Positions 44,293-55,982 of a stretch of 64,000 nucleotides of DNA are shown piece by piece. The notes below the pieces were generated by a model. It did no database searches. It was not told the origin of the DNA and saw only the letters and a program-made list of their open reading frames with translations. The DNA comes from Ochotona curzoniae (taxonomy: Eukaryota > Chordata > Mammalia > Lagomorpha > Ochotonidae). The stretch is taken from contig NW_024464918.1 of assembly GCF_017591425.1 (NCBI RefSeq), positions 24,518,001 to 24,582,000 of the forward strand. Direction: 5' to 3'. The position numbers and the translations under genes are program-made. Numbering within the stretch: position 1 is the stretch's first letter; the number at the start of each line of letters is the position of its first letter.

Positions 44293-45089
44293 AAAGAATC
44301 AAATATCATGCATATACACAAACACAAATTCCCTGCCACTTTGAAAAACCGAGTTAAGTACAGCAATTTAAAATTAAAGTAAGTTTAACTTACAAACTCA
44401 GTCTTTGCTTGGAGAGATGCAAGTGATTATGAGTAAAGAGGGTAACTAAAACAACTGCAGAAGTAATGAAAACAACTTCCTGAAAACACCAGGCTACTAC
44501 TATATTTCATTAAGTAATGTCACAAGAATATTGCTCTGAATTAGAACATCAGGCAGGTGCAACAAAATACACTATAACTTCATCAAAATAATTCAGAAGT
44601 CCTAAGTGCCATAAAAATACTAGAGATGGTGAAAATTGATTTATTATAATAATGGATTTGTAAAAATGGAAAAAGTTCATTTGAAAAATTAACTAGCATG
44701 CTTTTGTGTGAGCACAGTACAAATTAAAACAACTTCCTCTACGGTGACAAGCAATCCCAAAGTCTGTGGTTCAGTATACAACAGAAGACACCCTCTTTGC
44801 TTGTACTGAATCAAAATGGGTCAACAGGAAGATACTTAATATATTAAGTCCCTCAGGCTGCACCTGGATATGTGTTTTCACAAAATCGAGGCAGAAGATA
44901 GGAAGCACATTAGGTCACATGTTTGTTTTGTCTTTAAAAGTGACCCAAATCACTTCAAGGTTTCATTCACCAAGTAAGCACTGGAAAGTAGTGGCTATTC
45001 TTGACAAGAACAATGAAACCTTCCCTTCTATGTGCCAGAATAAGAACAGCTAGAGAAGTACGACGAACAATACCAACAACCTTAATCAG
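44293..45089. other. Unique sequence
   Basis: Nothing recognised. The 95-codon frame at 44766-45053 has no known domain. Confidence 0.4.
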
Positions 45090-45760
45090 CTTCATTTCTT
45101 GCCTTAGTTACTGCAATAAACGCCTCACCGATTACCCATGTCCGCACGTCTTTCTGAAATTCACTAACATCAACTCCTGAGAATGTGAGATTTTTTTCCA
45201 CATTAAAATAGATCTAATAATGTTATCAGTTCCATGCTAGCCAACCCTTAAGTGGCTTTGCATTTCAGTTCTAACCAGATGGAATACCCCATGCCTGGTT
45301 TACCACCATCCCTGTGTTCTGACCCATTCCTAGCAGTCTGATCGCATCCATACCCACTGTTCAACTCACTCCAAGAACTTTCTTCAATCACCTCGTCCAG
45401 ATCTACGTTAGTCCTTTTAGGTTTCCTGAATCCATGGAGCCTTTTTATGTGTTATTCCCTTTTCAGTGTTCTCTCTTTCCAGCCTGGCTCATCATGGCAT
45501 GTTCCTTCACCACAGACTTTCACAACCCTTGAATTCTCTCCCACAGACGGATTTTTTAAAATCATTCATAGTAGCCAACAGGCTTTTAGATTTAAAACCA
45601 TGAGATAATTTGTGTGTATTAAAATCTTTCCTTCCACAAATTCACAAAGGAAAGGACATTGTTTTTATTCCTCCATAAATTTATAGAACTTTGCATACAA
45701 CCTGCTGTACAGTATGCACTTACTACTACGTGATTACAGAAATTCAGCACAATTCTCTCC
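45090..45760 (+). mobile_element. L2 LINE 3' fragment
   Basis: L2-like order of blocks: a CT-rich coding-like stretch with 'gtgttattcccttttcagtg', 'aagtggctttgcatttcag', then 'tttccttccacaaattcac' and 'cctccataaatttatagaac' with 'gtacagtatgcacttactac'. No open frame remains. Confidence 0.5.
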
Positions 45761-45929
45761 TTAATGTCTAAGATCAATAAACCGTTTGACATATGCATGG
45801 CACAAAACCTCTTATGTGAGATTTAAAGTAAAAACGCTCAGGTTAGGATTAAACATGACATTATATCTTTGTGTCGACTTCATGGTTTATAAAGAACATT
45901 CAAATATTATGAAGAATATTAAAAAATAT

Positions 45930-46078
45930 TCAAATCCATTATAGTACATGGTCTTTCAAACCTTATTCACCTCCTATTTTACAATGAGAAACACAAGCTA
46001 GAAAAATCAGAGATTTGTTCAGGTTCATACTGCAATAAAGGGCAATTCTGTAAGTTGAATTAGAGACATGTGATGGTT
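45930..46078 (-). mobile_element. MIR SINE relic (weak)
   Basis: 'tattttacaatgagaaacac' and 'gatttgttcaggttcatact' correspond to MIR 'cattttacagatgaggaaactgag...aacttgcccaaggtcacaca'. Confidence 0.45.
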
Positions 46079-47989
46079 CTAGTATATTTGCTTCTAGTTT
46101 CACAAGCCATCCTGTCTCTCCATTCAAGAAGGTCAACCTTGGAGGTATTCATGTGACAACAATGCTAATGAAAGGAAAATTATTAACACAACACCTGGGC
46201 CAGATTCTGGCTCTGTATGCAGAGGATGACCTTCAGTATTCATTTCAGAATCTCTGCCCAAAGGAATTGATCGGGCAAAAGAAGAACTTCATCAAGGGTT
46301 CAGTTTTATAAATATAACTCTGTCTGATATCTCCAAGGACGCTGAAATCTCTAGCACTAGGTTTGTGGCAAATAATGCTTCTACCAAGTTTGTATCATAT
46401 TCCAGTGCTGCTTGGTAGGGGTTAGAGATGATTCTATCATATTTATTTAAGAAATATATTTTGATTACATACTCTACCGGGAATGTTGTGTCTGGTGCAG
46501 TGTATCAGGGTAGCTGGGGACAGAGGTAGAAGGCTTCTGAGCACATCTGGAGTACAGGGTGAGTCTATGTGGATCCTCAATGGGAGGGACAGAAAGTGAG
46601 CAGCATAGTAGACAGTACTGCTCATAAAGGAACCAATTACCCTGGAGCAAAAAGAACAGATAATAGAGGGGAACAAGAAAAGGAAACAAGAATCCAGAAA
46701 AATCAACGTTATGACTGTTTGAACGTTGTGACCAACTGACTCCACCTTGCTTTGGAAAAACGTTTCTTGAAGCCATTTTCAGTGCTTCTCCAAGATAGCC
46801 TATCATTAATGACAATGTTCTGCCTATCAGAGGAGGGTAAATTTTTCTGCCCAGGGCCATTTGGATATTTATAACATCGTTTATAGGCTACACAAAATTA
46901 TCAACTTAAAATTAACTGCTCCAGAATTCTTGAATTTCATGTTTCACCTGTGGTTGCCTTGGTAGGGCCACACCAAATGGTTTTGCTGACCCATTATGAC
47001 TGGTGGGGTAGATGTTCACAACATCTACCTTCATGCCCAGGCCCTTGAAATAATTGTTGGAGCTAGACCTTCATCTTTCTTCTCCCCTTGCCATCCAATT
47101 CTAATCCTTCCCTCTTTTCTTTGAATACAAGTCCATTTCTAGTTCTTGCCAGAAGATTCCCCCAGTGCCCATATCTCTTTGCTCTCCAAATGGAGAAAAA
47201 TTACTGCTAGGTGAAACTAAACCAAAAAAATAGGAAATCTACCTGGCTTGGCAGGGATATATATGACACAAGGCAGTCAGAAAAAGGGACAAAATGCTTA
47301 AATTGGCTTTAATTCCATTCGTATTCACTTTAAAAAGCTGCATAAAACATTGAATGTGTTTAGCCACTTGCTTTAGAGATAAGTGATAAGACTCATTAGC
47401 CTTGACAAAAGAAATTTTTAAAATATGAGAACGAGAAATGAATACCCCCAGGAGGCACTACAGAGATATGAACAATGAGAGATGGTTCACACACTGGAGT
47501 CCAATTTAATTAGATTATTGCTCCAGGAATTATCAAAACTTTCAAAAACTATTAAGTTTCTCTTCTTTCCCCCCAAAAGACAGAGGGTCAAGTCACTATG
47601 AACCCAAAACTTTCATGGCCAATACAAACAGCACCTTGATAAAATCAGGAAAATTTTATTGGCATGCTTATATTGTTTTGTATGGTTTGCTCACTACATG
47701 GGACACATTTTGTCAGCTGTAATAGGCAACCCCAGAGGCCATCTGTCAAATGGCAAGGGAGAAGAATGTAAACCTCCCATCATACTCCCACTCTGCATGA
47801 CCATCTTTTATACAATAGCCCCATCATCCATCACTCCAATATTATTTCTATTTTCATGCTTCTCTCATTTCTACCCATTTTAATTCTTCACCATGGCATT
47901 TTCAAACCTCTCATGTATTACAGATATACACATACTTTTTCATACACATGTGAGGACATTAAAATGGTGTATGGGACCTCAACACATAC
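46079..47989. other. Unique sequence
   Basis: About 1.9 kb with no recognised repeat or exon, in contrast to the repeat-rich flanks. Part of it (about 47280-47600) is AT-rich with TAAT cores. Minus frames at 46443-46745 and 46474-46860 have no known domain. Confidence 0.35.
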
Positions 47990-48123
47990 TACATGGTAGT
48001 GGTAATAAAAAGAGTCTGGTACTGGTACAAAAAAGAAAAGATCAGTGGAACAGAATAGAAACCCCAGAAGGGAGCCCGAACACATACAGCTATTTTTCAA
48101 TAAGAGAACTAAAAACCCAGCTT

Positions 48124-48157
48124 TTAGGCTTAGGGTTAGGGTAGGGTTAGCGTTAGC
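48124..48157 (+). repeat. Interstitial telomere-like repeat inside L1
   Basis: The order of units is TTAGGC, TTAGGG, TTAGGG, TAGGG, TTAGCG, TTAGC: two exact vertebrate telomere hexamers and four degenerate ones. It sits in the ORF2 part of the L1, at a point where the usual L1 sequence is not recognisable for about 50 nt. Confidence 0.85.
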
Positions 48158-49156
48158 ATTGTTGATTTCTTCAACAAATGATGTTTGGACAATTGAATAT
48201 CAGCTTTTAGAAGCAAGAAGCAAGATCCCCACCTCTCACCTCATAAAAGTCAGCTGTGGACAGATGAAGAACCTAAATCTGTACCCAGAAATCATCAGAC
48301 TATTAGAGGAAGGCATAAGAAGTGCTCTGCAATATCTAGGCATCTGTAAAGACTTCTTGGAAAAGTTACCAAAAACACAGGCAGTCAAAGCCAAAGTAAA
48401 AAGAAAATGGGACTATATCAAACTATGACGTGTCTGCACAGTAAAGGAAATGATCAACAAAATGAAGAGGCAACCCACAGAATGGGAGAAAATCTTTGCA
48501 CACTATGCAACAGATAGTGGACTAATATCCAGGATTTACAAAGAGCTTTAGAAACTCAAAAACAGACAAACTTAATAAGAAATGGGTGAAGGAAATAGGC
48601 AGGCAGGCATTTTTTAAAAGGACAAATCCAAATGGCTAAACAGATATATGAAAACAATTATCAGGCTCCCTAGCTATTAGGGAAATGCAAATAAAAACCA
48701 CATTGTGGTTCCACTGAACTCTAGTGAGAATGCCCTACATTTAGGAATCTACTAACAACATCTGCTGATGTGGATGTGGAGAGAAAGCATCCTAGTTCAC
48801 TACTGATGGGAGTGTAGGTCAGTATAGCTAATATGGAAGTCAGTAGGCAGAGTACACAGACAACTAAAATGGATCTACCATAAGTTCCAGCTTGCCCTCT
48901 CCTGGGAATATACCCAAGTGAAGTGAAACTGGCACATCAGACAGCAACATACAGCACAATCTGCAAAGCAAAGACATGGAAACAACCCAGATGCCTATTG
49001 AAACAGGAATGAATAAAGAAACTATACAATAATGGATAAAGAATACTATACAATAATTAAAAAGAATGAAAGTCTACTATTTGCAGCAAAATGGTCCCAG
49101 CTAGAGACCACTATGTTCAGTGAAATCAGACAGTCCCAAAAGGACAAATACCACAT

Positions 49157-49186
49157 TTAATCTTAGCCAAAAGGTTGAGAAGTGAT
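49157..49186 (-). pseudogene. U2 snRNA 5' fragment (nucleotides 1-30) inside L1
   Basis: On the minus strand, 49186 down to 49157 matches nucleotides 1-30 of U2 snRNA at 26 of 30 positions. All four differences are transitions. It is antisense to the host L1. U2's branch-point-pairing and Sm regions are absent, so it is not functional. Flanks 'aaataccacattt' on the left and 'aaatatcatttg' on the right resemble each other and the expected L1 sequence, as an eroded target-site duplication would. Confidence 0.85.
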
Positions 49187-49650
49187 AAAAGAAAAAATAT
49201 CATTTGTTTTCTCTTATATATAGCAACCTTCATACAAAATACAAGATCAATAGACATATAGGTAAGCATGTATATACATATATTCATCTAGAAGAACTGC
49301 ATAATGGAGGTAAGTATATTGGGAAGTGAAGATACATTGCAGTGTGCATTTCTATTCCTGTACAAAAGGACTCCCAAGGAAAATGTTAAATATATCTTTA
49401 CAAAAGGATGCTGGAGTCTCTACCATGGTCTAGACCTACAATGGAATGATACACTTAAGTAGATGAGTGATGGACTGATGCTGAAGGACTAAACTATTGT
49501 AACAATGTGGAAGAAAACAGTGGGGCAGGGAGGGGTAAATGAGAAAGGCAGAAGGAGAAATCCCTGAGCCTACTGAACTGTAACATGAAAAATGCTATTA
49601 TACATGAATATACTATTTTAGTTGGGTGAGCCTTCATTGTTGTGTGATGT

Positions 49651-49651
49651 T

Positions 49652-49682
<31 letters not shown>
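49651..49682. repeat. (GT)n(GA)n microsatellite
   Basis: (GT)11 to 49672 then GA to 49682, just beyond the L1 3'UTR. It may have grown from the L1 end. Confidence 0.9.
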
Positions 49683-50611
49683 CACCAATGATTGCCCTTA
49701 CAACTTACGGAGAACTATCATATCTGTTAACTCATTCAAACTAATGTCATCTTAGTTCTTGTGATTAGTTTGACTCTTTGAGGAATGACTGGATATTTTT
49801 TTAAACCAAATAAAGTATCAAAAACATTTTGGAATTTGACAGCTTTTGCTCCTTTCTTGTTTCATAAATATGCACTAATTGAGTATATTTTCTAGCCACT
49901 GCAATAAGCTAAAAAAATTAGGAAATATAAAAAGGTAAGGTTATGTTCTCCACCAATGCAGACATACATTTGTACTCATATAGCAAGTGTGTATTGAACA
50001 TTTATCATGGATTGTAGAGTCATACGGGCATGTGCAGAGTGCAAAATAGAAGTGTGAGAAGAGGAATGAATAAAGGGAAGAGAGAAAACATGCAGTCACA
50101 GCAGCACAGCACCGTTACTATGCATCATCACACTGCGTGTCACCATGGTGTGACACACAGTCAATCACTACATAAGAGCAATAGGAAATACACCGATTTC
50201 AGATGACCAATCACCAGTATTATCAGACAAGCTAGAAATCTTCAGAAATACACTCGCAAGTCACTTCCCTTGCCACTCACTCCATAAGATAGTATGTCCT
50301 TAGGATGAGTTGCTGTGAAGCTGGGAGGCATTAGTGATGGAATTGCATTCAGAATATATTAGTTCCCCATTCTGCACACACACTCAGTTCACCACAGAGA
50401 GCCTTTTCCCATCAACTGGAAGGGAAAGTCAATAGTTACTTAATGCTGTAGAAGAGAAGAGATTAAATACTATTTGTCTTGCTCTTAACAGAGTTTTCCC
50501 GCCAACGCAGTGGATATATCCATTTTATCATGTTTTGTGTATAAATATTTCTAGACTTAGTGACTCAAGTGACAGGAAGGGGATGTAAAAATCTTGCAAA
50601 AACAATATTTT
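49683..50611. other. Unique sequence with small hairpin
   Basis: No gene or repeat recognised. At 50137-50156 the arms GTGTCAC and GTGACAC enclose a 6-nt loop and overlap the palindrome CACCATGGTG (50141-50150). Confidence 0.45.
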
Positions 50612-50925
50612 ATTTTTTTTAAGATTTATTTTATCTGCTTTAAAGACAGAGTTAGAGAAGACAGAGAGGCAAAAGTCTTCCATTTGCTGGTTCACTTCCC
50701 CAACCAGCTGCAAAACATGAGCCTGAGCCTATCTGGAGCCAGGCGCTTCCTCTGGGCTTCCAACAAGGCACTAGGCCCAAGGATTTGGGCCATCCTTTGC
50801 TGCTTTTCCAAGCCATAATCAGAGAGCTGAATTGGAAGTGAAGTAGTCAGAATACAATCCAGTACCATATGGAATGCTGGCATTGCACGAGGAGGCTTAA
50901 TCTACTATGACACAGCACTGGCTCT
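50612..50925 (-). mobile_element. C-SINE
   Basis: Reverse copy: 'taagatttattttatctgct', 'cttccatttgctggttcact', 'aggcgcttcctctgggcttc', 'ccagtaccatatggaatgct', 'cacagcactggctc'. Confidence 0.88.
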
Positions 50926-51490
50926 GTAGAATACAGTATTTTAGAACCTAAATATTGATTATCAGATAATTCAGTCTCACTTTCCATCACAAATATGAGT
51001 ATTTCGATGAAACAAAGATGACACAGGAAATTTTTTGAATATAATTTTTATGTCTTTTTATACTAAATATTAATATTTATGCTACATTAGACCCACACAG
51101 CAAGTGTTAGATATTGTCATTGGGCAAAGAAGTATCTGTTGCAGTAAACTTACATACTCATCCCCCTAAACACCACAATACACATGATTTGAGTCACAGC
51201 AACATTTCTGTGCAGCATGAGCCCTCCTCAAAGAAGAGCTGACTTGTCCAGACATTAAAAAATAAAAGCCTTGTAAAGTTCAGATTTTGGTTAAGAGTAG
51301 ATTGGTCTCTCTGGGTACCTGGACAAGCAACACATAAACTTAGGAATTTACGTTGGACATATTTTCCTTTGTGGTCATGGAAAGCAGAAAAGATTGTAAA
51401 GTGACAAAGTGGCATGAAGCAACCATTTGAAGCTGTGGGTGTAGATAGAGATTTAGTATGGTAAAATGAGGCTGTCTGATCTATGTAAAG
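50926..51490. other. Unique sequence
   Basis: Nothing recognised. Confidence 0.4.
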
Positions 51491-51838
51491 AATAACATCC
51501 CAGGCCCAGCACCATGGTTCAATTGGCTAATCATCCCACTCCAATCACTAGCACCTTATATGGATGCCTGTTCTTGTCCCAGCTGCACCATTTTCCATTC
51601 AGCTCCCTTCCTGCCTGTGGTCTGAGAAAGCAGCAGCAAATAGACCTTAGGACCCTACACCCACCTGGAAGACCTGGAAGAAGTTCCTGGCTCCTCACTT
51701 TGGATCAGCTCAGCTCCAGCAGTTGCAGCTACTTGGAGAGTGAAGCAGGGGACAAAAAATCTTTATATCGCTTTCTCTTTGTGTATCTGCCTTTCCAATA
51801 AGGATAAATAATTTTTTTTTTTAAAGAGTAACATTCCA
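51491..51838 (+). mobile_element. C-SINE with near-exact target-site duplication
   Basis: Body 51503-51826: head 'ggcccagcaccatggttcaa', 'ttatatggatgcctgttctt', 'tcctgcctgtggtctgagaa', tail 'tgcctttccaataaggataa'. Flanks 'aataacatccca' (51491-51502) and 'agtaacattcca' (51827-51838) agree at 10 of 12. Confidence 0.91.
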
Positions 51839-52764
51839 AGAATAGTAAGGTAGGTCAGGAAATAGTGGAAATGCATGTAAAGGAAGCAAAAACAAATCAC
51901 CACAAATTGACGGCATTTATTCCACTGAGAGCTAAATAAAACGAAATGTGAGAAAATAAAAAATACATATTCTGTATTTCTGATTGCATCTCTGCTATCA
52001 TTGATTTGTGACTATTATGTAATAAGTTTGTTCTCCTGAAGACATCAGCACCTAGGAGCAAACAAAAATATTTTTCTAAATGTGTGTCCCTTGTATTTTA
52101 TTGAAAGGTTATAGCCTTAATCAGCATTTCCCTTTAGAAACAGCTATAATCAAGGCAAATAGCTTGAAGCTCACATATTATTATCTCACAATGAACTGTG
52201 AAGGAAATATATTGATTCATGGGTCTGCTGATTATTTGTTTCCAGCTGTTGGCATCATCCCTTTCAGCCAAAACAGACTGTAGTGCCTTGCTTATTTGAA
52301 TGCTGGACTCTCAAAACAGCCAAAATAGATACCAAATGGTGTGCACTTTGTTTTTTGATGGGGGCCATCCTAGGCTACACTACTCTACCTTTAAATGTTA
52401 CCTACTTTTCATTGGTTATCTACCTATCCATTCTAAAACTAAATAGCCAAGGGATCCTCATTAGAAAATAAGTTGGAAGTCAGAAATAAGACCCTAAAAA
52501 TCAGCCACATTTACCACAAAAAAATCCATTAGCTTGGAGGTATTTAGTTTCTAAATAAATAATGCTGTAAACACTAAAAATGCCTGCCTACAGAATTACT
52601 GGATATTAAAAAAAAAACTAGTTTTGTATCATCAGAAAAAGGTTAAATTAGGTTAACTATACTTTTTCTTAAAATGATAACAAAATAGGTAATATACTTG
52701 GGAGATTAATATTCCACCTGGAATTTATTTTAAAATTATTAGGAAAAGGGGTATTTGTCCTATT
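51839..52764. other. Unique sequence
   Basis: No repeat or exon recognised. The frame at 52080-52283 followed by one at 52283-52471 shows no known domain. Confidence 0.4.
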
Positions 52765-53028
52765 GCTTAGGATACTGGTTAAGAATTCTACATCCTATAT
52801 TGGACTGCTTTATTCATGTTCCAAGTCTGTGTTTGCAACTGGCACTTAACCACAATTCATAGCTTGGCAAGGTAGGAGGTGATGGTTCAGGTAGTTAGGT
52901 CTCGTTAGAGACCTGGATTATGCTCCTAGCTTTAGCCCAGGACCAGCTATTGAGAGCACCTGGGAAGTAAACCAGCAAAGCTTCCCTATCTGCCTGGTTA
53001 TCTTTCTCTGTGTTTCTTAAATAAGAAG
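52765..53028 (+). mobile_element. Old C-SINE variant
   Basis: 'tggactgctttattcatgtt' then 'aggaggtgatggttcaggta', 'gagacctggattatgctcct', 'cacctgggaagtaaaccagc' and tail 'tgtttcttaaataagaagat'. It belongs to the older lagomorph subfamily and its head is badly decayed. Confidence 0.65.
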
Positions 53029-54475
53029 ATGGATTTAAAAAAAAGAAGAAGAAATTTGGAAAATGTATTTATTTTGAAAATTTCTTTGGGAGATTTTGAA
53101 TACTTCAGCAGTAAGGGAATGAGTGCTGGCATTTCCAATAGATATTTTGATGAAAAAAAAAAAAGCAGAGAAAGGATTCTCCTACCTCTCCTTCTTTATC
53201 CTCCAGTGCCACCCCCTCACCAGCCTCTGCAACCAATAAGGGTGAAAGAATGCCTGGGTGTGTCTCTCCACTGCAAGTAATAGGCAAGCCATTTGGTTAA
53301 GATCTGAATATGTGCTATAACTGAGCAGTGCCTTATGATCTGCGTGAAAGAAGGAAGTGAAACAGAAAACGCTCCATCATAAACTCTCTCGTTTCAATGG
53401 CTTCTACTCATCCTGAAAATTAAATTCAGCTGTTCCCTTTGAAAGCAATGTTTATCGCATTTATTCCACTGCACAAAGACTAATATTTCACTAGGGGAAA
53501 GCATCCTAGTATAACTGTCAACTCACGGTTGTCACATTTGCTATTTTGGTTTTTCTGATCAAAGCGATGTCTACAATTCACCATCCCTAACGAAGATATT
53601 TTTACATATTTATCACAATATTGCTTTTGAACCAAGTGTGCCAAACCCATCAGAACTGCTTATAAACTTGAGGCTCTGATGTTCATGAAGACAGGTGACA
53701 TAGCTAGAAACACTTAAAGCATGATCAAGATAGAGCTAGGCTAATCTCAATAATGCATGTTAAAACTTTCAGTGTGCCACTGTCACTTAGCTCTCTACAG
53801 AAAAAGTACCAGCAATCCTTTGCTTTGCAAACATAAATCCTAGCGCCTCAAGGGCTATTGTAAGGCCAAAAAAGAAAAAAAGTAAACCTCCTGAGAAAAT
53901 ATTGCAGTTTTAGGAAAGCAATGTTTTCAGCTGCTATAATCATTCTAATTATTTTAGAATGTTTCCTTTTTTCCCCTTCACCCTCTAGGGCCTTTTTACC
54001 TTCAAATCAGCTATAGAAACAAAGCAATTTAGCACAGCAAAAAGCTTATTAACACATGATGCAGTTCAGTGGCATGAGAAAATGCTGGAGAGAAAACAAG
54101 GAATCCATCCCTCCTAAAAAGGTAGATCAGATCTGAACACTTGAAATCAAAGCTGCTGAGCTTGGGAGTGAGTAACTCAGTGAAATGTTAGAAGGTCAAA
54201 ATGGCAGCTGTGACTGCAGAGAATTCTCAGCTTCATGGGATGAAATATGGTAGTCTAATTCCCCAACATACACAACAAGTACAGAGCAGAGCAAAGGTAG
54301 GCAATTTTCTAAATCCTCATTTATCATTCAAGGGAGTCTACAGGTTCTCTTGAACTTAGTTTCTTTTATGTTGGAAACACAAGGAAAACCTTATGAGCAG
54401 GAAGCAAAATAGATGGGGGTACTGGTGAAATGCATAGATCTGTCTCAAACACTTGATGATAAACAAAGCCTGCTC
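53029..54475. other. Unique repeat-free block
   Basis: About 1.4 kb free of recognised repeats. It has an A13 run near 53152 and no coding signal. Candidate for conserved non-coding sequence, which I cannot test here. Confidence 0.3.
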
Positions 54476-54797
54476 TTTTTTTTTTTTTTAAGACTTATTA
54501 GTTTCTTAGTCTATTTGTGTTATTGTTGTTTGAAAGACAGCATTATAGAAAGAGAGAAAAAGAGAAAAGTCTTCCATCACGGACTCGGGTTTGGCTGAAG
54601 TCAGAAGACAGGTGTCTCATTTGAGTCTCCCTGTGTGTGCAGCAGCCCAAGGACTTGGACCATCTTTCTCTTCTCCTGTGGGCATTAGCGGAGAGATGGA
54701 TAAGAAATAGAGTAGCTGGGATTTGAACTGGCACCTATTTGGAACTCAGGCAATGTGCAGGTGGTCTTTAACCTTTTATGAAATGAGGCTAGTCCCA
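54476..54797 (-). mobile_element. Old C-SINE
   Basis: Reverse copy after a T12 run: 'gtttgaaagacagcattata', 'gtcttccatcacggactcgg', 'gatttgaactggcacctatt', ending 'atgaaatgaggctagtccc'. Confidence 0.8.
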
Positions 54798-55697
54798 ATA
54801 AAATTTACTTTTAAGACCTATATATAACAAAGGCAGAAAGTTCATCTGGAAAAAAATGAGTCAATGTTCTATTAAGCATCCCTTCTTCCACAGATGGTAA
54901 ATAACCAAAGAAGGTCAACAATTAACATATAGTAAAACCCCATTTCATGGATGTTGGCATTTTCTCCTATGATGAGTGTTAGTTTAAGATCAATGCACTA
55001 TAAAATTTAATGCTGAGCAATCAATCATCTGTGAATATGCAGGGAAATAGAGTGAATGGCCAAATAACGCATTGGTCCACTTCAGTTCATGTCTGGTACA
55101 CTAGTTGTTTATTTGAATAACTTAAAAAAATACAAATCTACTCCATTGACCAGGTCAAAACTAAACCTCATTAACTTATTCTTCCAGTAATCACAATACA
55201 AAATTATTTTAATGTACATGCAGCATCTTATTTACACAAGAAAACAAGAAAGGATAGGACATAGGTCATAAAATTGGATTCCACTGATCCCCCAAAGAAA
55301 AATCCCCTGTGGGGTGACTTTAGTATATGTATACATCTGAACCTAAGAATTATTTCTTTAACTTTATTACAAAAATAAAAACTACTCTATAACTAACCGG
55401 ACAGAAGATTCAGTGGAATAACAACATGCAAAATATAGTATTTCTGGAAGAAATAAAATTACAGGATTGATTTGAATCCTATATGCCACTTACCAATGAT
55501 CTGACAATGTGAAAACTAGAATTGGTACATCTCTCAATGAGCTATACACACTTACTTGTTCATACATACATTAGCATCATTACACCCCCAATTTATTCAT
55601 ATATAGATTGATCTTATTTCTAGATACTCTTTAGCTCTAGTTTTTCTATTACTCTTCAGTACAGATGTTCCCCTCACCCCTGAGGATAATTTCCAAC
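54798..55697. other. Unique AT-rich sequence
   Basis: Nothing recognised. Confidence 0.4.
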
Positions 55698-55982
55698 AGA
55701 AGATGTTTTTGCCCAGCAGTTAAGATGCCCAAGTCTGTCTTTGGAGTTGCTGGGTTCCAAACATGATTCTGGCTCCTGAATCTAGTCTCCAACTAATGCA
55801 GATCCTAAGAGGCAGCAGAGGATAGCTGAAGTATGTGGGTCATGCCAGCAATGTATGAGACCTCGGTTGAGTACCCAGTTCCTGATTCTAGTCCCAGCCA
55901 TTGAGGGCCTTTGGGCACTGGACGAGCAAATGGGAATTCTATTTCTTCAGTATGCCTACAACACTTAAATAAATAAAAAATA
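55698..55982 (+). mobile_element. Old C-SINE variant
   Basis: 'cccagcagttaagatgccca', 'gattctggctcctgaatcta', 'aggcagcagaggatagctga', 'gtacccagttcctgattcta' and tail 'acacttaaataaataaaaaa'. Old lagomorph subfamily. Confidence 0.82.

Larger units (their letters stand above)
47990..49610 (+). mobile_element. L1 3' fragment: ORF2 C-terminus and 3'UTR
   Basis: Starts at 'agagtctggtactggtac' and follows L1 ORF2: 'cagtggaacagaatagaaac', a conserved K-R-K-W-D-Y-I-K-L segment just before a TGA near 48426, then [10 protein letters not shown] after it. ORF2 ends near 49150, and the 3'UTR carries the G-rich 'ggggcagggaggggtaaatg'. The copy is 5' truncated, with several stops, and is carried by the + strand. 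It holds a telomere-like block (48124-48157) and a U2 fragment (49157-49186). Confidence 0.88.

Noticed and set aside
48045..48428. 127-codon frame with a conserved C-terminal segment
   Set aside because: It is the L1 ORF2 fragment, with the telomere-like block translated in the middle. It ends at a premature TGA.
50137..50156. Hairpin as an RNA or terminator structure
   Set aside because: The 7-nt stem overlaps a simple palindrome, and nothing nearby is transcribed as far as can be seen.
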